Program-made: the position numbers and the translations under genes
In this document: one piece after another, positions 57,928 through 64,000 of the stretch
How the letters are laid out: every line of letters starts with the position of its first letter
Position numbering within the stretch: position 1 is the first letter of the stretch
The notes under the pieces: model-generated
The model's input: only the letters and a program-made list of their open reading frames with translations
The model's database searches: none
Told to the model about the DNA's origin: nothing
NCBI RefSeq assembly: GCF_032884065.1
Contig: NC_088876.1
Coordinates: forward strand, 248,001 to 312,000
Origin: Artemia franciscana
Lineage: Eukaryota > Arthropoda > Branchiopoda > Anostraca > Artemiidae
Length of the DNA stretch: 64,000 bases
Reading direction: 5' to 3'

Positions 57928-58258
57928 GTTGCTTTCGGCCTATGTTTTCATTTCACTTTTACTTCTTGTTTCATCAGAACGTCATTTCCCAGCAAGGGAG
58001 CAGCGACTCTTTTTTGGTAATCCAATAAGAAGATTCACAAATATCATCCTAACCTCGTTCACTTCGACAATAACAGAAACTGTAAATCCAACCTGTTTCC
58101 AGCTTCTGAATGACCAAATTCCAGTTTGTCAGAGAAAGAAGCGGCAAATATTCTGGGACAGCTACTCGTTAGGAAGAAATTTTGCACATAGGGCAAACTC
58201 AGCAGAGCTCCGCGCTCTACTCTCTCCATTTGCAGCTCAATATATAAGGTTTGACTAA
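57928..58258 (+). CDS. Possible exon of a small secreted protein (partial)
   Basis: After a T-rich acceptor (TTTTTTTGTTTTAG, AG at 57926-57927) a phase-1 frame of 109 codons runs to TAA at 58256. It starts with a hydrophobic segment (LLSAYVFISLLLLVSS) that looks like the end of a signal peptide split by an intron. After that it is charged, with a Thr/Ser-rich segment (TSFTSTITETVNPTCF), two cysteines, and a dibasic RKKR site that could be cleaved by furin-type proteases. The first exon with the start codon was not identified. Many crustacean and insect secreted proteins have this arrangement, but I do not recognise the family. The chance-frame alternative remains, though the composition is less T-biased than other frames here. 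Confidence 0.45.
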
Positions 58259-58690
58259 CTTTTTATCAAGTCTTAAAGGTCTTTTAAGAAGGTTAATGCT
58301 ACCTCTCAAAAGCTGCTACGACCCTAAAAATTGCCTAACGACCTTTAAAAAAAAGGATGGAACATATCCCCAGAAATATAAAATACAACTTGGGAATTTC
58401 ACCCTGCAATTCAGAGCTGTGAAAAACCATATTGGGGAATTTGTTTTTTTTTTGTCAGAAGAAATATCAAGCAATTATGTTTATTAATTTTTTCCCCTTC
58501 AGCTTGATCTTGACAGACCATAAATTCTAGAATATTGGAAAATGAGCCATTCGAAAAGAAATTATAAATTATAATTCTAAGGGATCTTTTTTAAAGGGAC
58601 CAAAAAATTGGAGGGGAACTAACCCTCGGCCTGCCCCCCCCCCCCGAAAGTTGTCTGACCAAAGTTTTGAGACAGTGCCAGCTGTTAGTT
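58259..58690. other. Unassigned, with a family A middle-module trace
   Basis: 58590-58690 carries GGGACCAAAAAATTGGAGGG, a C13 run and CTGACCAAAGTTTTGAGAC, a fragment of the middle module. The rest is unassigned. Confidence 0.5.
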
Positions 58691-59745
58691 TGGAAATTTG
58701 CCGATTATTTTCTTATTTGTATATGCAACGAGGGGCCTTCCCAAGGCCACTGAGCGTGACCCAAGATGGTGATAGGGGAACGCCCTGCAGGCATTTAGGG
58801 AAGGTCCATGAGAGGCACTAACCAAGGGGACCATGTCCCTGGGGCCCATAACAGAAACTTGGTAACCGTCACCTAGGAACATAGATGCTGATGAAGAAGG
58901 GTATATGCTCCTCGAATGTACAGTCTAGAGGGGCCCACCAGCGTGTCAGCTTTTCCCGTAACTTATAAACCTTCTCCAGTGATGGGTTAAATTGCACGTT
59001 GACGCAGAACCCCATCGTTGGAGGATCCTCTGTTAGAGCGGCACTGTGTCAGGGCATTAGATCTGGATCTGTGGACAACTGCCAGCCTTGACCCTTTTGG
59101 GGCACCTGTAAGACTGAGGAACTTGTGCTCAACTCTATTCCCTCTTATCCCACTTAAGGAGTGCCGTTTTTCGAGGAAATTATGGCCTAGTAATTGACGC
59201 AGCATCTGTACGGGATGGAAAATTTTTCTAGGGTTGGACTATTTTGACGAGTGTTTTCGGGCTAAAAAACATCTTTCTAGCTGATTTATCTGCTATAGGA
59301 TGCCTCCCCGTAGTAGCATGATGTTTGTAGGTATGAATTTTTAATGACTCAGAGGTAATAGGCTTGAGACTGTCTTTTGAGGATTTCCACTCTTTTCGAT
59401 AGAATAACATTGCCGGGTGCTAAAAACCATGTTGTGACCAAGATAGACCCAGGATTACACAAAGCCATCATTCATACTGGAGGTCCCAGAGACTTCTTGC
59501 TGTTTGGTTATAATCTGGCTTAAGCGCTCTGGTGTGGACTTGAGAAGATATGTGATCCCCTTCCTGCCCAGATATCTGGGAGGATTTCTTTTCCTGAGGC
59601 CAAAATAATTCAGTGATTTAAAGAACAAGAAAATTGGATCTTGGAAGGTTAGGAAGTTAAAAAGGACTGTCGTATCGACATTTTGACCTAAGAAGTCGAC
59701 GATTCGAATTGAACTTAGTAATTGTTTCAAAAACTAATATATTTT
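58691..59745. other. GC-richer block with broken open frames
   Basis: This kilobase is clearly less AT-rich than its surroundings and holds several overlapping frames on both strands (minus: 58685-58882, 58987-59205, 59228-59410, 59455-59730). On the plus strand, stretches such as IPFLPRYLGGFLFLRPK (~59550) read like degraded protein. Stops and frameshifts interrupt every frame. It looks like an old insertion of formerly coding DNA; its origin was not recognised. Confidence 0.45.
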
Positions 59746-59762
59746 TATTCCTCATTTTATCA

Positions 59763-60395
59763 TTCAGTTTGTGGTTATGAACTGTAGTAAGAAGCAACCT
59801 GGCTTAATAGTAACCGAAACTCTAAAAACTGAATTTTGATAGCAGTAGATACATAAGAATTTAATTTGTATGCTCATATTCAATATATAAGTTTCATCAA
59901 GATTAGATTTACCCATCAAAAGTTACATGCCTTAGAAAATTACCCTTATTTGTGGAAAAAGATGAAAACACCCCTTAAAACTCATAAAATCTTAATGAAA
60001 ATTACACCGTCAGATTCAAAATATAAGAGAACCTTACTGTAGAGGTTTTAAGATCAGATCTGCGCAAAATTTGGAATTTTACATTTTTTACTAGAAGACA
60101 GATCACGGATGCGTGTTTGCTTGTTTTTTTTTGTTGTTTTTATGTTTTTTTTGTTTTTTTCCCAGGATGAACAAATCTAACCAGATCGCATCGGTCCTAG
60201 AATTTCGTGAGAGGGCTCCATCGATCAGTAAATTAAAAGCTCTAGAGCTCTTTTAAAAGACAAAAAATTGTAGGGTAAATAGGTCCCTCCCACGCTCATT
60301 TTATCCCAAAGTCACCGGAAAAAAAAATTGAGATAGCCATTTTTTCAGCACAGTCAAAGTATCTAATAACTGTGTCTTTAAGGACGAATTAATCG
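59763..60395 (+). repeat. Family A copy, head to first middle module
   Basis: Head palindrome with changes (CAGTTTGTGGTTATGAACTG, 59766-59785), head module, CTAGAAGACAGATCACGGATG, T-rich tract 60120-60165 and first middle module to GATAGCCATTTTT at about 60330. It ends at TGTCTTTAAGGACGAATTAA, where the CT/TG-rich minisatellite begins. Confidence 0.8.
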
Positions 60396-62455
60396 TCTAT
60401 GACTCTGTGCGTTTGTAGTTGTTTTTGTCTCTGTTCCTCACTATACTTGTGTGAGAAAAAGAGTAGGAGTGGCTGTCTGAGCTTGTTTCTCTCACTATGC
60501 CTGTGCGTATGAGCAGGTGTTTGCATGTTTCCGTGTCTGTCTTCATTCGATTGTGTGTCTAACTCTGTTTTTTTGTATGTGTTTTGCACCTTGTTCTCAA
60601 TCTGCATGTGTTTCTGAAGAGCTGTTTGCTTTTCTATCTCACTATGCCTGTGTGGGTCTGAGTCGGTGTCTGCATTTTGTTTTTCTGTCTTTGCGTATTT
60701 GTATGTCTGACTATTTGTTTTTGTATGTGTCTTTGTCTTTCTCTGTATCCATCTCTCTCACTATACCTGTGTATCTAAGCGGCTGGTTGCTATTTTCTTC
60801 CACTATGCCTGTGTATCTGAGTGGATGTTTGCCTGTTTCTGTGTCTGTCTTTGTGTGTTTGTGTGTCGGACTTTGTTTGTTTGTAGGTGTTTTGTCTCTC
60901 TCTCCCCCTATATACCTGTTTGTCTGGGCGTCTGTTTACTTCTTTTTTTTCAAATTGCCTGCGTTTCGGAGAGGGAGTTGGCCGTTCTATGCCTGTCTTT
61001 ATCTATTTGACTCTGTGTGTTTGTAGGTGATTTTGTCTCTCTTTCTCTCTCACTATGCCTCTGTGTCTGAGCGGGTGTTTGCATCTTTCTATGTCTGTCT
61101 TCGTATATCTGACTCTGTGCGTCTGTAAGTTTTATTTCTCCCTCTCTCATTATTCTTGTGCGTCTAAGTGTCTGAGTGGGTGTTTGCATGTTTCCGTGTC
61201 TGTCTTTGTGTGTTTGTGTGTCTAACACTGTGTGTTTGTAGAGGTTTCTGTCCTTTCACCCCCCATTATGCCTGTTTTTCTGAGGGAATGTTTCCTTGTC
61301 TCTCTCACTGTGCCTGCGTGTCTAAGCGGGAGTTAGGAGTTCTATTTTGATTTTTGTCTATCTGACTCTGTGTGTTTTTAAGCTTTTTATCTCTCTTTCT
61401 CTCACTATACTTGTTAATCTTAGCGATGATTTGCTTGTCTCTGTCACTGTTCCTATTTGTCTGAAAGGGTATTTTCAAGTTTCCGTAGACATATTCGTGT
61501 GCTTGACTCTTTCTGTTTGTCTATCTTTCTTTTTTCTTACTTGTCTCTCTCACAAGACTTGTGGTTCTGAGCGGATATTTGCATGTTTTGGTGTCATTCT
61601 TTGTGTGTTTGTGGGTCTGACTCTGTGAGTTTGTAGGTGGTTTTTTTCTCTCTCACTCTCTCCCTCTCTCTCAAGAAACTTGAGTGACTGAGCCATGTTT
61701 TGATTTTTTTTCGATATTCCTGGGTTTGAGCGTGTGTTTGCTTTTTTTGTGTCAGTTTCTTTGTGTTTCCGTGTCTTCTCTGTTTCTTTGTAGGTTTTTT
61801 GTGTCTTTCTCTCACTATGTCTTTGTGTAAGACTGGCTGTTTTCTTTTCTCTCTCGTTATGCTTGTGTGTCTGAGTGTTTTTTCGCTTGTCCCAGTTTCT
61901 GTCTTTGCCTGTTTGCATGTCTGAATCTGTGTATTTGTATTTGCGTTTGTCTCTCCATTCTCTGTGCCTATGTGGCAAGGCGGATGTTTGTTTGTCCCAG
62001 TGTCTGTCTGTATGCGTGAATCTTTTTGTTTGTATGTGTTTGTGTCCCTTCCATTCTCTGTACCTGTTTGTCTGGGTGGGTTTTTGCTTGTTCCTAGTGT
62101 CTGATTTTATCTTTTTATGTAAGAATCTGTGTGATTGTATGAGTTTATGTCTGTCTCATTATATTTGTGTGTCTGAGGGGGTGTTTGCTTCTCTCAGTAT
62201 CTGTCTTGTCTGTTTTTGAACCTGAATCCTTGTGTTTTTATTTGTTTTGTCTCTATCACTCTCTCTGCCCGTGTGCTTGGGCAGGTGTTCGCAAGTCCCA
62301 GTGCTTGTGTTTCTCTGTGTCTATTTCTTAATCTGTATGTTCGCATGAATTTTTTTTTACTTCTCTCTCTCCCCCCCTCTCTCTCTCTGTGCCTATTTTT
62401 CTGAGTGACCGTTCACTTATTTCTGTGCATTTCTTTGTGTAGTTTTGTTTTGATT
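60396..62455 (+). repeat. CT/TG-rich degenerate minisatellite, ~2 kb
   Basis: Repeated phrases CTCACTATGCCTGTGTGTCT, GAGCGGGTGTTTGCATGTTT, CTGTGTCTGTCTTTGTGTG and TGACTCTGTGTGTTTGTAGG recur in order. CACTATGCCTGTG starts at about 60490, 60640, 60805, 61045 and 61268. The higher-order period varies around 150-240 bp. Long frames on both strands (plus: Cys/Leu/Phe/Val-rich; minus: Thr/Gln/Arg/Glu-rich) are products of the biased composition and are not genes. Confidence 0.8.
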
Positions 62456-63467
62456 TTAGATAACACCACGTAAGGTTTTGATCGAACAATAGAGGATCTT
62501 TTTTATATCAGGTAATAGTTTGATAATTTAGTGCAAGATGTTCGATACCTCAGATAACATTTGGTATTATCACACAAGAATTGTAAATATTAGGCTAAAA
62601 TTTTCATCAATATCACAGCCTATTACCATATAGCACCCTTCCTAAAAACACTATTCAGAACCATCTGCCAGTAGCCTTATGAATTCCGAGTCTAAAAAAT
62701 TCCTAGGAGCTCTTAAAAAATTTCAATAGGTATATAACCAGTGAAAATATTTCATTTTGGATTAATGTCGTCAATAAATTTTTGTATTTAAGGTTTCCAG
62801 TGCACAAGTCCATCCTCTATCAAAAAAATATTATATTGACTCTACGAGACCTTAGTCACCGGTCTATTTATACACTGAAAAACAAAATCCTTTACTGATT
62901 CATGAAGTTCTAAAGGTATCCCACCGGCGATATAATAAAAACAACCTTGCAAGCTCTGTATTTTGATTTACATAAAGTCAACAAAGCATTAAAAAAATAA
63001 CATTTCAGGGTCAAACAATATTTAAAAATATTTCTGGGCCTATCTCTCCACTTTTCCTATCTTTAATCATTAATTCCAACTCCTGACACATTGCATGCAT
63101 GGTATTTGATAATACGTATACAGATAGTGTCTTTTGATTCAGCTCTAATCTTTTAACTTAAAAGTCTACTACTTGCGTCAGTAACCTCAAACTCTGTATG
63201 CACCTGATAGAATCTATAACTAATTTCGATCTGGTCTAATCGATAATCACAGTCTAGGATATAAAGAGATGTATCCTGAAATCACATTTGAAAACGACTA
63301 TTAAAGTATGTCATGACATAATTAAAAGCACCCATTTAGCAAAAATGTGTAGTGTCGGTGTCAACCATCAAATTCAAATTCGAAGATTCTAATCCTAGTG
63401 ACCGAGAATGTTTGAAAGTAGTTACACCTTAGCGCTAATAGTTCATTACAGGTGTTTAAACAGTTAA
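62456..63467. other. AT-rich region without recognised features
   Basis: No coding or structural element was recognised. Confidence 0.4.
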
Positions 63468-63763
<296 letters not shown>

Positions 63764-64000
63764 CTACATTTTTTTGCAAAAGTGCCTACTCAAAAAGATT
63801 TATTTGTTTCAAGAGCTATAATTCGTGTTTGGAAAGGTTGTTAGCTGGGCAGTGTATTATTGCTTCCATTTTATGATAAAACTGTGCTAAAGGCCCAAAG
63901 TGAGTTCGTACATCGTTCAGTTTTCAAGGCCTTGATTTGTCGTATTTTAATTATACTGACGACCTCCTGAACCTCAGTTGGACCATTTCTGGTATTTAAG
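63764..64000. other. Unassigned right edge
   Basis: No feature was recognised before the window ends. Confidence 0.4.

Noticed and set aside
60389..62404. Several 60-169 codon frames on both strands that look like Cys-rich or Thr/Gln-rich proteins
   Set aside because: They are produced by the CT/TG-rich minisatellite, occur on both strands at once, and have no splice or start context.

Overview
This window is eukaryotic nuclear DNA. It is AT-rich and intron/intergenic in style, with almost no long open frames and very dense dispersed repeats, microsatellites and broken transposons. It holds a Helitron, a non-LTR retrotransposon, tRNA-derived SINEs and a fragment of a selfish-looking gene family common in arthropods and cnidarians. 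An arthropod is most likely. From memory only, the dominant repeat resembles sequence I associate with brine shrimp (Artemia), but nothing in the window proves that.

The dominant component is one modular foldback repeat, here called family A, full length about 1.7-1.75 kb. Its head carries the palindrome CAGTTCGTGGTAACGAACTG and its tail is a hairpin with arms of about 105 bp. About seventeen copies or fragments lie on both strands: near full length at 534-2260, 4118-5860, 38624-40365 and 44985-46716, and partial or very diverged at 3.4, 14.3, 17.5, 25.7, 28.2-30.4, 40.7-42.7, 47.0, 56.4 and 59.8 kb. A degenerate array of ~280-bp units at 48.4-50.2 kb resembles the central module of this repeat.

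The second large structure is an inverted duplication. 9.09-14.34 kb reappears in reverse orientation at about 19.95-25.65 kb, around a 5.6 kb spacer. Each arm has private insertions: a tRNA-SINE with target-site duplication and a (TA)n tract in the left arm; a deleted Helitron, a 43-base poly(A) run and a GTCCAGAC-ended MITE at the end of the right arm. Each arm therefore gives the empty site for the other.

From 30.4 to 38 kb there are two dead coding elements. One is a plus-strand relic of an arthropod/cnidarian gene family of unknown function (HADDTDV, LSGCDTT and Cys-rich tail motifs). The other is a minus-strand non-LTR retrotransposon with gag-like ORF1 and endonuclease-RT ORF2, whose catalytic FADD position now reads FANY.

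Cellular coding potential is thin. A convincing last exon of a Cys-rich protein with splice acceptor and AATAAA lies at 6290-6617, and a possible secreted-protein exon at 57928-58258. A leucine-rich fragment near 17 kb and a GC-richer block with broken frames at 58.7-59.7 kb remain unassigned. The right end (60.4-62.4 kb) is a CT/TG-rich degenerate minisatellite, followed by a long (TA)n palindrome at 63.5-63.8 kb. No RNA gene, CRISPR array or bacterial-type operon is seen.
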